DNA of 64,000 nucleotides, taken from positions 186,001 to 250,000 of the forward strand of contig JACRDF010000010.1 of assembly GCA_016212925.1 (NCBI GenBank), given 5' to 3'. This document shows, piece after piece, positions 40,584 to 49,374 of the stretch. The notes beneath the pieces were generated by a model that was not told the DNA's origin, searched no databases, and worked only from the letters and a program-made list of their open reading frames with translations. This DNA comes from Desulfomonile tiedjei (GTDB taxonomy: Bacteria > Desulfobacterota > Desulfomonilia > Desulfomonilales > Desulfomonilaceae). Numbering within the stretch: position 1 is the stretch's first letter; every line of letters starts with the position of its first letter. A program made the translations under genes and the position numbers.

Positions 40584-41225
40584 ATGGACGCGAACATCCG
40601 GCCCGCGCGAACCGACGATTCGGCCTTTCTCGCGTGGGTCATATTGACTTCAGGACGAGCGCATGTGAAGCGGGGAATATGGGAAGTCGTTCTTGATGAG
40701 CCCGAAGAGAAATGCCTCGGGTTTCTGCAACTTGTGTCTGGTACAGAAATCCCTCATCAGTTTCATTATTCGCGCTATATGGTGGCTGAAGTGGAAGGCC
40801 GCCCGGCAGCAGGCCTGGGTGGGTACGACCCCGCTGTCTTGGGTTTCCCGGCTCTTCAAAGAGCGGTGGCCGAGGTCTTCAGCAAACTTGGAGTGCCCCC
40901 ACCACCAGCGGCAACAAGTAAAGAGTCGCAGAGGATCTTGGAATGCATTCCTGACGACATTGAAGGAGCATGGATTATCGACAGTGTGGCAACAGTCCCG
41001 GAGTTTCGGCGGCAGGGCATGGTCAGCCGGCTGCTCGAGAAGATGCTCGATGAAGGGCGCCGCCAAGGTTACAGGCTTTCCCAGATCAACATATATATTG
41101 GCAATACACCCGCGCAGCGCGCCTACGAAAAGCACGGATTCAAAGTCCTTGACGAAAAACGCGACCCCTATTTTGAAGCCCGAATAGGATGCCCGGGTAT
41201 GGCTCGCCTTTCGCGAGATTTGTGA
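40584..41225 (+). CDS. GNAT-family N-acetyltransferase
   Basis: A 213-residue acetyltransferase. The C-terminal GNAT core reads AWIIDSVATVPEFRRQGMVS (acetyl-CoA loop R-R-Q-G-M) with RLLEKMLDEGRRQGYRLSQI and INIYIGNTPAQRAYEKHGFK, the final beta-alpha unit. The N-terminal 90 residues are of the longer protein-like type. The substrate is unknown. Start at ATG 40584 has AAGGA eight bases upstream; the longer frame to 40341 is translated repeat sequence. It stands alone between a repeat and the carboxyltransferase gene. Confidence 0.85.
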   Translation: MDANIRPARTDDSAFLAWVILTSGRAHVKRGIWEVVLDEPEEKCLGFLQLVSGTEIPHQFHYSRYMVAEVEGRPAAGLGGYDPAVLGFPALQRAVAEVFSKLGVPPPPAATSKESQRILECIPDDIEGAWIIDSVATVPEFRRQGMVSRLLEKMLDEGRRQGYRLSQINIYIGNTPAQRAYEKHGFKVLDEKRDPYFEARIGCPGMARLSRDL

Positions 41226-41416
41226 CGTGCGATCTTGGTGAATTCCATCCCCGCCAATTGGGTTCACATTCAAAAAGAACCGGCGGCCCGCAAATCCCGG
41301 TATCCTCAACGGGCGCCGGTGTGCTATATTAACATGTTGATTTTCCCGCCGCATGGAACGGCTTTGGCAAGCCGGACTACCAGGGCCGAAAGGCACCATA
41401 GTACTTGGAGGATTCA

Positions 41417-42766
41417 ATGAACTCAGAGACCGCGAAGCAGAAAGTGAAAATATTCGATATTACGTTGAGAGATGGGTCCCAGAGCAAGGTGGCCACTCGT
41501 ATCAAGCTCGAGGACTTGCTCAAGGTTGCCCGAAAGCTTGCGGATACCGGGATTTACGGAGCAGAAACCTGGGGCGGCGCGACCTTCGACGTGTGCGTCC
41601 GATATCTTAAGGAAGACCCCTGGGAAAGGGCACGAATCCTAAAAGATGCAATGCCCAAAGTGAAAAACATGATGCTTATCCGCGGGCAAAACCTGGTCGC
41701 TTATTCCAACTTCTCCGACGATGTAGTCGCGAAGTTTGTGCAAGCCTCAGCGCGAAACGGTATAGACATTTTCCGCATCTTCGACGCTCTTGACGACGTG
41801 AGAAACCACGAAATGGTAATAAAGGCGGTCAAAGAGGTCGGCAAAATTGCGGAAGGCGCTGTGTGCTTTACCATCAGCCCTGTTCACACAATCGAGAAGT
41901 TCGTGTCCAAGGCGAGGCAGTTGGAAGACAAAGGCGTAGACCAGATAGCCATCAAAGACATGGCCGGCCTGATAGACCCCCAAACCACTTTTGCTCTGGT
42001 TAGCGCGCTCAAAAAGGCGGTTAATGTTCCTATACATCTCCATACTCACGACAATTGCGGTTTGGGCATGATGTCCGCTTTGAAAGCAGTAGAAGCGGGA
42101 TGCGACATGATAGATTCCGTGTTGAGCCCGTTCTCGGGCGGGACAGGGCATCCGTGTACGGAATCATTGGTTTATTCGCTGCACCGCTTCGGATACGACA
42201 CCGGTTGCGACCTGGCAAAGTTGACTAAGGCCGCCGAGGAAGCCAAGCTGATGAGGTCGTACTACAGCGAGTTCGAGGCCCCGTACAGCGGAGTGGACTG
42301 CAAGATGCTGGTAACGCAGATACCCGGCGGCGTTATGTCGAATCTTACCAGTCAACTCAGGCAACAGAATGCTCTGGACAGACTGAATGAAATAATTGAT
42401 GAGATACCGAGAGTCCGGGAAGATCTCGGCTGGATCCCCCTGGTAACACCGACTTCTCAAATCGTAGTCTCACAGGCCACTTTCAATGTAGTCCTAGGCC
42501 GATACAAGATAATTGCGAACCATACTGCGAACCTGCTCAAGGGTTTGTACGGCGAAACCCCAGCTCCGGTGAACAAGGAGCTTCAGGAACGGGTCCTCAA
42601 AGGAGAGAAGCCTACTACGGTTCGACCGGCGGAGTTGCTGCCCCCAATGTGGCCTGAATTGGAAAAGAAATTCCCCGGCCTCACCGAGGAAGAGACCCTC
42701 ATCCACGCGATCTTTCCCCATGAGGCAGAGGCCTACTTCGCGGAGAACAAGAAGGCAGCAAGCTGA
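41417..42766 (+). CDS. Biotin-dependent carboxyltransferase subunit (PycB/OadA type), no biotin domain
   Basis: A 449-residue carboxyltransferase of the pyruvate carboxylase/oxaloacetate decarboxylase alpha family (HMG-CoA-lyase-like TIM barrel). Signature segments: VKIFDITLRDGSQS (metal Asp), GAETWGGATFD, LIRGQNLVAY, AIKDMAGLIDP with the catalytic-region Lys, and HLHTHDNCG with the two metal His. Typical full-length subunits carry a C-terminal biotinyl domain with MKM; this one ends after a helical segment (LPPMWPELEKKFPG), so the biotin carrier must be elsewhere. GGAGG lies five bases before ATG 41417. It may interconvert pyruvate and oxaloacetate. Confidence 0.88.
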   Translation: MNSETAKQKVKIFDITLRDGSQSKVATRIKLEDLLKVARKLADTGIYGAETWGGATFDVCVRYLKEDPWERARILKDAMPKVKNMMLIRGQNLVAYSNFSDDVVAKFVQASARNGIDIFRIFDALDDVRNHEMVIKAVKEVGKIAEGAVCFTISPVHTIEKFVSKARQLEDKGVDQIAIKDMAGLIDPQTTFALVSALKKAVNVPIHLHTHDNCGLGMMSALKAVEAGCDMIDSVLSPFSGGTGHPCTESLVYSLHRFGYDTGCDLAKLTKAAEEAKLMRSYYSEFEAPYSGVDCKMLVTQIPGGVMSNLTSQLRQQNALDRLNEIIDEIPRVREDLGWIPLVTPTSQIVVSQATFNVVLGRYKIIANHTANLLKGLYGETPAPVNKELQERVLKGEKPTTVRPAELLPPMWPELEKKFPGLTEEETLIHAIFPHEAEAYFAENKKAAS

Positions 42767-42810
42767 AAAGGCTACAAGTGATTGCAGAACTTTGAAAGCA
42801 TTTGACGGTA

Positions 42811-42870
42811 TGCCGGGGATACCGCGTAACGCGGGACCCCCGGCACCCCTTTCAAAAACTCCCAATTATT
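42811..42870. repeat. Family B repeat, partial member
   Basis: Central palindrome TGCCGGGG...CCCCGGCA (42811-42845) followed by CCCCTTTCAAAAACTCCCAA, which is the common arm of the family read in the opposite direction. The GGGGAGG/CTTTTT hairpin is missing. Confidence 0.6.
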
Positions 42871-42928
42871 TCGGAAACTTTGGGTAGCCCACTTTGAGGA
42901 AAGGTCCTCGCTGCATTTTCCTCATGTA

Positions 42929-43060
42929 ATACCAATGCGCGTTCGAAGAAGTGACATTAGCAATGGCTGGCAGGGACGCCGGCCGCTACCATAATTTGGT
43001 GGCGGTCCCGCGGGACGCGGGATGCCTGCCATGTTCACCTGTACGGAAGCGCATTCCTAT
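42929..43060. repeat. 132-base MITE-like element, copy 2
   Basis: Begins ATACCAATGCGCGTTCG and ends GGAAGCGCATTCCTAT, inverted ends of about 12 bases, with an inner dyad around CCGGCCGCTACC and GGTGGCGG. Same length and about 90 percent the same as 15617-15748. Non-coding. Confidence 0.75.
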
Positions 43061-43089
43061 GATTTGAACAATCTTCACGGAGTATCACC

Positions 43090-43560
43090 ATGCCTGAGAC
43101 GGTTCCGCTACAGCATCGCTTACACCCGTCCGCACCTATACGGCACTGCTACGGATGCGGCGCAGACAATCCGAATGGACTGGGACTGAAGAGCTTTCTC
43201 GAAGGGGATGAAGCAATCGCCCGGTGGCGTGGGCAGAAGCACCATTGCTCTTATCCGGGATTTCTCAATGGCGGGATAGCCTGCACCCTAATCGATTGCC
43301 ATTCCGCCTGGACCGCGGTTGCGCTCGAATGCCGGAATCACGGTACTGACCTGGGCCAAAACGCAGACCTCCCTACAGGATGGACCAGGGCCATGAGCAT
43401 CGAATTCCTCAAGCCTGTTCCCCTCGACGCGGAGATTGTTCTGAGAGCCGGAATGGTGAAACAAGGGCGCACCAGTCGTACCGTAGCATGCTCTATTTAC
43501 GCGAATGGCGAGGAATGCGTTAAAGGAGAAGTCACTATCGTCATGACGGGGGCCAAGTAA
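43090..43560 (+). CDS. Hotdog-fold thioesterase (PaaI-like)
   Basis: A 156-residue PaaI-type thioesterase. The N-terminal CYGCGADNPNGLGLKSF is a common opening of this group; HCSYPGFLNGGIACTLIDCH is the hotdog helix region with a potential catalytic Asp (IDCHS), followed by SIEFLKPVPLDAEIVLRAGM and a C-terminal strand GEVTIVMTGAK. Members hydrolyse acyl-CoA thioesters. The substrate is unknown. ATG at 43090 with ACGGAG upstream. The ATACCA element ends 29 bases before the start, so the promoter may overlap it. Confidence 0.85.
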   Translation: MPETVPLQHRLHPSAPIRHCYGCGADNPNGLGLKSFLEGDEAIARWRGQKHHCSYPGFLNGGIACTLIDCHSAWTAVALECRNHGTDLGQNADLPTGWTRAMSIEFLKPVPLDAEIVLRAGMVKQGRTSRTVACSIYANGEECVKGEVTIVMTGAK

Positions 43561-43584
43561 TCGCCGACAGGTCTTGGCGAGAGT

Positions 43585-43624
43585 TCCGGAGGAATTCTTC
43601 CTCAAAAGAAAGAACTCCTCCGGA
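43585..43624. terminator. Hairpin between convergent genes
   Basis: TCCGGAGGA...TCCTCCGGA with inner ATTCTT/AAGAA-type pairing, in the gap between the convergent thioesterase (ends 43560) and the triple-repeat protein (ends 43651). A bidirectional stop is likely, but no T-run is present. Confidence 0.45.
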
Positions 43625-43650
43625 CCTCTCCGGTGAAATCGCCTCCGCGG

Positions 43651-44259
43651 CTATCGCGCGGAAGACGGTACCTGAGAAAAGCTGAGGGTTGAGCCTGATG
43701 CTCTCACCGCTTCGTCTCTCGACGCAAATGGTCCCTGCACCTTGTTCCAACCATAGTTGGGCATCTCGCTCGTTACAGCGATTTGGCCGTCTCTATTTTG
43801 CCAGACAAAGTACTGATGCGCCTTAACCTCTCCCAAGGTCTGCGGGAAAGTGGTCCTTAGCGGAAACTCGGTGCCTGATCCCATTGCTCTGATCGCTTCA
43901 TCCCGCGATGCGAACGGCCCTTGAGCACGAGACCAGCCATAGGCCGGTTTGTCGCTCGTAACAACTGTTTGTCCGTCTCTATCTCTTATGACGTAAAAGT
44001 TCCTTTCCAGATTCTTGGACATGGTCTGCGGGAAGACGGGGCTTGCCGCGATTTCCGTGCCCTTGCCTGCGGCTCTGGTAGCCTCATCTGGTGTCGCGAA
44101 GGGTCCTTGTACTACGGACCAACCGTAGCCCGGCGATTCGCTTGTTACCGCGACTCTGCCGTCTCTGTCTCGGATTACGAAGTATTCGTCAGCCGATGCG
44201 GCCGTGGCACCTATCCCAATCAGGGCAACCATCGCAATAATTGCATAGAACGTCCTCAT
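43651..44259 (-). CDS. Exported protein with three tandem 50-residue repeats
   Basis: A 202-residue protein: signal peptide (FYAIIAMVALIGIGATAASA), then three tandem copies of a 50-residue unit with the pattern YFV..DRDG..AVTSE.P.YGW..VQGPFA..DEA.RA.G. Units start near residues 26, 81 and 135. The repeat's ...GPF...EA.RA motif resembles SPOR-like or periplasmic sensor repeats, but I do not recognise it as a named domain. AAAGGAG lies nine bases upstream of the start. It is probably periplasmic. Monocistronic, convergent with the thioesterase. Confidence 0.75.
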   Translation of the reverse strand: MRTFYAIIAMVALIGIGATAASADEYFVIRDRDGRVAVTSESPGYGWSVVQGPFATPDEATRAAGKGTEIAASPVFPQTMSKNLERNFYVIRDRDGQTVVTSDKPAYGWSRAQGPFASRDEAIRAMGSGTEFPLRTTFPQTLGEVKAHQYFVWQNRDGQIAVTSEMPNYGWNKVQGPFASRDEAVRASGSTLSFSQVPSSAR

Positions 44260-44386
44260 CTTGCTGTACTCCTTTCAGCAATTTTTCAGTATTTTAATCA
44301 TGAATCCTTCGACGGGCAAATTGCGGTCGATTTGGTCAGGCCTCCCCAAGGAATCTCCGGCGAGCATCTCATGTAGTATGCGGACT

Positions 44387-45250
44387 TCACTCCACTGAAG
44401 GCCTTTTCCTCAGTAGTTTCATGAAGTTTTCTCCCAGGATGGCCTTACGCAGGTCGCCGTCAATTCCCGCCTTGTCCAACTCCTTGGCGTATCTCTTAAG
44501 GGGCAACAAAGGATAGTCGCTTCCGAAAAGGATCTTGTCCGGCCCCATAATGCGGCTTACAACATCGAAGACCTTGCAATCATATAGGAATGGAGAAGCC
44601 GCTGTATCGAGGTAGGTGCGTGACAATATCGACCCCACTTCGGGCATGAGCGCATAAACAAAGACTCCGCCGCCGAAGTGGGCCAGGATGAAATCCACGT
44701 CCGGATTGGCTTTTATGATGCGCAGCAGCCCGCGAAAATCCACAGGGATTTTTCCCGGATAGTCGTGCCCGACAGGCTCGTTCACGTGAATGATTACAGG
44801 AACTTTATGCTGCTCCGCCAAGTCCAGACTAGGGCTGAGGGCCTCGAAATCGGCCAGACTCCAGCCTCCGTGGTACATGGCCAATTCGCCGAGTCCGGCA
44901 AATCCCGCGGCCAAGGTCCTGACCGCCTCGCGGTACGCCTCGTCGCCTCCGGAAGTTGAAAGGACAGCGAACGGAATAATTCTGTCGGGATATTTCTGGT
45001 GAAACTCCCAGACCTCATCGTTGTTCCGGCTTACCAAGTCGTGGTTCTCCCAGGGGAACCCGAACACCACGGCCTTATCTATTCCTGACGAGTCGAGATA
45101 CCCCACTATCTGGTCTTCGGAAACGATCCTGGCCTTATTGGAGCAGTAGAGCGCAGCAAAGGCGCGATCGTGCTGACAGTAAGGGGTGCGGTCCTCTCGG
45201 ACTTTGCCTGGCAACAAATGAACATGTGAATCGATGATCATATCTCTCAT
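44387..45250 (-). CDS. Amidohydrolase family 2 protein
   Basis: A 287-residue TIM-barrel metal enzyme of the same family as the gene at 8126. Metal motif HVH at residues 9-11 (IIDSHVHLLPG), a GLGELAMYHGGW segment, VIIHVNEP, ILAHFGGG and the catalytic Asp in LFGSDYPLLPLKR. The two proteins differ strongly in sequence, so this is not a recent duplicate. ATG 45250 or 45241 are both possible starts; neither has a strong ribosome site. It is not in an operon with acyl-CoA genes, unlike the other. Confidence 0.85.
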   Translation of the reverse strand: MRDMIIDSHVHLLPGKVREDRTPYCQHDRAFAALYCSNKARIVSEDQIVGYLDSSGIDKAVVFGFPWENHDLVSRNNDEVWEFHQKYPDRIIPFAVLSTSGGDEAYREAVRTLAAGFAGLGELAMYHGGWSLADFEALSPSLDLAEQHKVPVIIHVNEPVGHDYPGKIPVDFRGLLRIIKANPDVDFILAHFGGGVFVYALMPEVGSILSRTYLDTAASPFLYDCKVFDVVSRIMGPDKILFGSDYPLLPLKRYAKELDKAGIDGDLRKAILGENFMKLLRKRPSVE

Positions 45251-45443
45251 TCCAAACAGTAACTTTGTCGGCTGCCGTTACCCGACGCCGGTACGGCGCC
45301 GCGGTGCGCCATCGGGCCTCGAAAACCGGGTGAAACGCTTGATGAACTCTATCACAATCTTCGAGAATTCACAGAAATGTTCCGGGAGGCCGGGGAACCC
45401 GCGCCTGGGGTGCGAGTTTGGCAGCGCCTATGGGTAGGTTAGA

Positions 45444-45462
45444 TGGGACTGCCCCACACATG
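45444..45462. repeat. Half-copy of the 20-bp hairpin at 27512
   Basis: TGGGACTGCCCCACACATG matches the right arm CGGGACTGCCCCACATAT with a single substitution at the start and one insertion near the end. It lies just downstream of the SulP gene's stop. Confidence 0.55.
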
Positions 45463-45495
45463 TCCTTTGCCATCAGGAGAAGCAGATTGTAGCCC

Positions 45496-47388
45496 TTATC
45501 CAACTTTGCAGTTTAGCTTCTCGAGACACTCCAGGATGCCGTCGAGCTGGCGACAGACATCGTCGAGCATTTCCCGGTCGCTGCCGGTTTCCAACTCGCA
45601 CCTCTGAAGCACCAAGTCCTGCACGCATCTGATCATGTCGGGGACGATGTCGCATCCTAGCCGCTGGGCCGCCCCTTCTTCGGAGAGGTAAGCTGCCACT
45701 GCAAAGAGGGTGCGAGGATGGATATTCTTGTTCCCGATCTTCCCGGAGATCCTGGCGCGGGCCAAGAGCACGCGCGCGGACCGCTGAAGCCTTGCCAGCC
45801 TCAAGCGCACACCCAAATCCTGCAATTCCGAGTGCAATTCGTCGAGCATTTCGGCGCCGGCAAGATCCAGGTCGCTGGTCATTTCCAGATCCAGTATCAC
45901 CGTTTCGATCGGGGTATTCGCATCCCACATCAGGGCCATAATTTGATCCCGGATCGACTCGGCATTGGCATAGAATATACCTTCTTCGACCCGGACTATG
46001 AGAAGGCCTGGGATGATGAGGTTTGCCGGATTGTCGCGCACGTTGGTGAACTGCGGCTGTCCGGGGACCTTGCCGAGCACGCTGATGCGGGATTCGGAGG
46101 CTCGGGCTATGACTAGCAGCAGGGACAGGAGCGCACCGATGATAACTCCGTCCAGTACCCCTAGGACCAGCACGCCGCCCAGGGCACCGATCGCGGTCCA
46201 GAACTCCGCGGGCCGCAGCCGGAAGAGTCGGCGCAAGGCCGCCGCCTTAAACAGGCCTCGTACGGCTACCAACACCACCGCAGCCAAGATCGGTTCGGGC
46301 AAATTGGTGAACAAGCCGGTGAGGAACAAGACCACGAAGACGAGTGCCAAGCCGCCTATTCCGTTGGCCAGTTGGGTTTTCGCTCCGCATTCGTCATTCA
46401 GCGCGCTCCGTGAGAAACTTCCTGCTACCGGATAACCCTGAGTCAATCCTGCGCCCAAGCTTGCAAAGCCCAGAGCCAGCAGCTCCTGGTTGGCATCAAC
46501 CCGATAATTATGTTGCCGCGCGAACATTCGCGCCATACTCATTCCTTCGAGATAAGCCAATAAGAAGGCCCCAACGGCTGTTCGCAGCACGTCTCCGAAG
46601 ACCGGGAGGGAAATGGGCGGCCAGGCCATCAGCGGAAACCCGCTGGGGATTTCGCCCACCACACGCACGCCTCGAGCACCAAGGTCGGTAACGCTCATCA
46701 ATCCGATTGACCCAAGCACAACAATCAGTGCCCAGGGCAACCTCGGAAAGGCGCGTTCACCCGCGAGCAGAATGACTATTGCCGCAATTCCCAGTCCCAA
46801 TGCCCACTCATTGGTGTCTCCTATACGGTGCGCTAGGTCTAGCATTCGATCCAGAAAGTGGCCATGCGACCCGGTAACACCAAAGAGCTTACTGAACTGA
46901 GTAGCGGCGATGTACACCGCGGCCCCTGTCGAGAAGCCCACCAGGACCGACTCAGAAACGAAATTGACCAGAAAGCCCAACCGGACCCCGTAAGAAACAA
47001 GGGCTATGATTCCGACGAGCACCGCTGTGGTAGCGGCCAATGCAGCGTAATAATCCGGAGAAGAGATCGCGAGAGTTCCCAGCCCCGAAGCGACGAGAAC
47101 AGACACGGCTGACGTTGGACCAACCGCGAGCTGGCGCGACGTCCCAAACAGCATGTAAACAACCGGGGCCGCGATGGCCGCGTACAAACCTGCTTTTGCA
47201 GGCAGACCTGCCAACTCCGCATAGGCTATTGCCTCTGGAATGGTAAAGGCCGCCAAGGTCAATCCGGCCGTGATATCTGGCCGTAACGACCCCCTCTGAT
47301 AGGCCGGCAACCATTGGAAGATGGGAAAGATACGAGAAAGGCGCGTCACAACGGGAACCTTCTGATGCTTGGTTACTTTGGCGCGCAT
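45496..47388 (-). CDS. SulP-family anion transporter with STAS domain
   Basis: A 630-residue SLC26/SulP transporter, likely for sulfate or another anion. The membrane core has 12-14 helices, starting after PAYQRGSLRPDITAGLTLAA and containing FTIPEAIAYAELAGLPAKAG, QLAVGPTSAVS and the LAYLEGMSMARMFARQHNYR region with GYPVAGSFSRSALN. The C-terminal STAS domain (about 440-560) contains ILDLEMTSDLDLAGAEMLDE. The last 50 residues form an additional helical tail with several Cys and acidic residues. Start at ATG 47388 without an obvious ribosome site. In a sulfate-reducing lineage it could import sulfate, but this is inference. Confidence 0.92.
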   Translation of the reverse strand: MRAKVTKHQKVPVVTRLSRIFPIFQWLPAYQRGSLRPDITAGLTLAAFTIPEAIAYAELAGLPAKAGLYAAIAAPVVYMLFGTSRQLAVGPTSAVSVLVASGLGTLAISSPDYYAALAATTAVLVGIIALVSYGVRLGFLVNFVSESVLVGFSTGAAVYIAATQFSKLFGVTGSHGHFLDRMLDLAHRIGDTNEWALGLGIAAIVILLAGERAFPRLPWALIVVLGSIGLMSVTDLGARGVRVVGEIPSGFPLMAWPPISLPVFGDVLRTAVGAFLLAYLEGMSMARMFARQHNYRVDANQELLALGFASLGAGLTQGYPVAGSFSRSALNDECGAKTQLANGIGGLALVFVVLFLTGLFTNLPEPILAAVVLVAVRGLFKAAALRRLFRLRPAEFWTAIGALGGVLVLGVLDGVIIGALLSLLLVIARASESRISVLGKVPGQPQFTNVRDNPANLIIPGLLIVRVEEGIFYANAESIRDQIMALMWDANTPIETVILDLEMTSDLDLAGAEMLDELHSELQDLGVRLRLARLQRSARVLLARARISGKIGNKNIHPRTLFAVAAYLSEEGAAQRLGCDIVPDMIRCVQDLVLQRCELETGSDREMLDDVCRQLDGILECLEKLNCKVG

Positions 47389-47845
47389 ATCAGATTGAAC
47401 TCCGTTAGCAGTTAGCCGTTAAGAGGGGCGGCTGCACCTCTCGATGCGAATGCACTTACAACTTGTATAATAGCCATTATTGTAAGGGATGGTGCACAAA
47501 AAAAGGAAACCCGGCGGCGATTTCATCATCGCAGGGTTTTTCGCCGGGGTTCAAGATTTGGGATTAAGTTGGTAGGTGAAACGATAGTAGATATCTTGAT
47601 AGATTCTGTCAAGATAAATTGTTGCTCGACCCGAAGATTCGCCGACCTCACTGCCGGGCCATGCCCCAGCCTGCACGGTCGGCCCCGCGAGCTTGACAAT
47701 GCCCTGATAGTAATTAATTATTCAGGAGCAAAGCATACGGACGCGCCAGGAAAATCACCGAAAATGAGAGCAATTTCTTACATTCATATTCACAGATCTC
47801 AATTCCTGTGCTCAGCGAGCCCTTTGCCGGATAGGAGGCTTGCTG
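47389..47845. other. 457-base divergent region between SulP and dnaJ
   Basis: Contains an imperfect dyad TTGTATAAT-AGCC-ATTATTGTAA (47464-47486) near the SulP start and the nested hairpin at 47499-47552. dnaJ's ribosome site (AGGAGG, seven bases before ATG) is at the far end. No heat-shock inverted repeat (CIRCE) is visible. No coding frame is supported. Confidence 0.45.
47499..47552 (-). terminator. Nested inverted repeat with T-run (minus-strand terminator-like)
   Basis: On the minus strand: AACCCCGGCG, an inner stem around GCGATGATGAAATCGC, then CGCCGGGTTT followed by CCTTTTTTTG. It has the parts of an intrinsic terminator, yet no minus-strand gene ends here. It may attenuate a transcript reading towards SulP or be a remnant element. 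Confidence 0.4.
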
Positions 47846-49006
47846 ATGGCGGATAAGGACTTGTATGCTGTGCTCGGCGTCCGCAAGGACGCGACCACGG
47901 ACGAAATCAAGAAGGCGTATCGGAAGCTGGCCAGGAAGTACCATCCCGATGTTAATCCTGGCAACAAGGAAGCCGAAGAGCAGTTCAAGAATATCTCCGA
48001 GGCCCATGAAGCGCTTTCCGACCCTGAAAAGCGTAAAATTTACGATGAGTTCGGGTACGAAGGTCTCCGTGCCGGGTTTGATCCCGAACAAGCCCGGCAG
48101 TATCGCGAATGGCAGCAGGCAGGCGGCTTTGGCCAACGCGGAGGCGGGTTCGCCTATGGCGGTGGCAAAGGCTTTGATCAGGAATCCTTCCGTTATTCAG
48201 GGTTCGAGGACGTGTTCAGCGACCTCTTTGGCGCTGGAGCTGCCGGCTCCGCGGCACGAGGTCCTGCCAGAGGTCGGGACATTGAATCCAGCCTGGAAGT
48301 GGATTTCATCACCGCGATCAAGGGAGCAACCACTCGCATTACGCTCCAAAAGAATCAGGCCTGTTCAAGGTGTGGAGGAACCGGCCAAATAAGCTCCGGA
48401 ACCGATTCTGTCTGCCAAACCTGCAAAGGCACGGGGCGAACGCGTGTGGCACAGGGACCTTTCAACTTCAGCCAGACTTGCCCGGATTGCAACGGAACCG
48501 GCCGCTCTGGAGAGATTTGTCCCGAATGTCATGGCACAGGCGCGGTGCCGGCTTCGGAAACCATAGACGTGAACATTCCGGCGGGAGTGAATGACGGCTC
48601 GCGCATCAGGCTTGCCGGAAAGGGAGAGCCCGGTCCGGCCGGCGGCCCCTCCGGGGACCTGTACATTATCACCCATGTCAGGCCCCATCCGATTTTCAAA
48701 CGCGAGGGAGACTCGCTGTTGCTGGACCTTCCGGTCAAGGTGGGCGAAGCAATGAACGGCGCCGAGGTCACGGTACCTACTCCGGGCGGGCCGGTGCAAT
48801 TGAAGATCCCGCGAGGGACCAGGTCCGGGCAGCGTCTCAGGTTAAAGGGGAAAGGGGTGCCCAATCTTAAGACGAAAGTACCGGGAGACATGTACGTTAC
48901 CGTGCGGGTTCAGGTCCCAACCTCCCGGAATCCCGAGGCGGACAAAGCGGCCGCAGAGCTGGATCGCTTCTATGAGGGCGATCTTCGGTCAGATATCAGG
49001 CTATAG
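47846..49006 (+). CDS. dnaJ: DnaJ chaperone (type A/B J-protein with zinc finger)
   Basis: A 386-residue Hsp40. J-domain residues 5-70 with HPD in [11 protein letters not shown]; Gly/Phe-rich region ([16 protein letters not shown]); four zinc-finger repeats [24 protein letters not shown] and CPECHGTG; and the C-terminal substrate-binding domains with [20 protein letters not shown]. This is a type I DnaJ that works with DnaK and GrpE, but neither lies in the window. AGGAGG lies seven bases before ATG 47846. It is followed by a CbpM-like gene 26 bases later. Confidence 0.94.
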   Translation: MADKDLYAVLGVRKDATTDEIKKAYRKLARKYHPDVNPGNKEAEEQFKNISEAHEALSDPEKRKIYDEFGYEGLRAGFDPEQARQYREWQQAGGFGQRGGGFAYGGGKGFDQESFRYSGFEDVFSDLFGAGAAGSAARGPARGRDIESSLEVDFITAIKGATTRITLQKNQACSRCGGTGQISSGTDSVCQTCKGTGRTRVAQGPFNFSQTCPDCNGTGRSGEICPECHGTGAVPASETIDVNIPAGVNDGSRIRLAGKGEPGPAGGPSGDLYIITHVRPHPIFKREGDSLLLDLPVKVGEAMNGAEVTVPTPGGPVQLKIPRGTRSGQRLRLKGKGVPNLKTKVPGDMYVTVRVQVPTSRNPEADKAAAELDRFYEGDLRSDIRL

Positions 49007-49032
49007 TTGGATGAAACGGTCAGGAAGTGGTT

Positions 49033-49344
49033 ATGGCGGACGAGTACTATTACCGGAAGCAAATCATTGAGATATTCGATCTGGAGGAGGGCTTTCTCGC
49101 CGAATTGGAGAGAGAGGAGTTGGTCCGCTCCGTAGAAGTCGAGACCAGCAGCGAGAGGGTGTTTCCTGTGGATCAGGTGGAGCGTCTGCGCATAATATCG
49201 AACCTGGTGAGAGACCTGGAGGTCAACCTTCCGGGGGTGGAGGTCATCCTGTCCATGAGAGAAAACATGATACTGATGCAGCGGCAATTTGACAAAATTA
49301 TTGAAACTCTGGTCGTCGAGTTGAAAGGTCGTATCGACCGATGA
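49033..49344 (+). CDS. CbpM/MerR-like chaperone modulator
   Basis: A 103-residue protein with an N-terminal MerR-type half-HTH: DEYYYRKQIIEIFDLEEGFL then LEREELVRSVEV and RVFPVDQVERLRIISNLV, followed by a helix pair NLPGVEVILSMRENMILMQR. Small proteins of this type, CbpM or HspR-like, follow J-protein genes and modulate the J-protein. Its position directly after dnaJ fits. It could bind DNA as an HspR-like repressor. AGGA lies seven bases before ATG 49033. Co-transcribed with dnaJ. Confidence 0.82.
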   Translation: MADEYYYRKQIIEIFDLEEGFLAELEREELVRSVEVETSSERVFPVDQVERLRIISNLVRDLEVNLPGVEVILSMRENMILMQRQFDKIIETLVVELKGRIDR

Positions 49345-49374
49345 TACTCCTCCGAACGCAATTGTGAAGGCGTA

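Larger units (their letters stand above)
42767..43089. other. 323-base gap filled by two repeat elements
   Basis: After the carboxyltransferase gene come a family B repeat (42811-42870) and a 132-base MITE-like element (42929-43060). No coding sequence is visible. The thioesterase gene starts 29 bases after the second element. Confidence 0.6.

Noticed and set aside
43651-44259. Calling the triple-repeat protein a SPOR-domain protein
   Set aside because: The repeat has a partly similar length and pattern but I cannot see the SPOR core convincingly.
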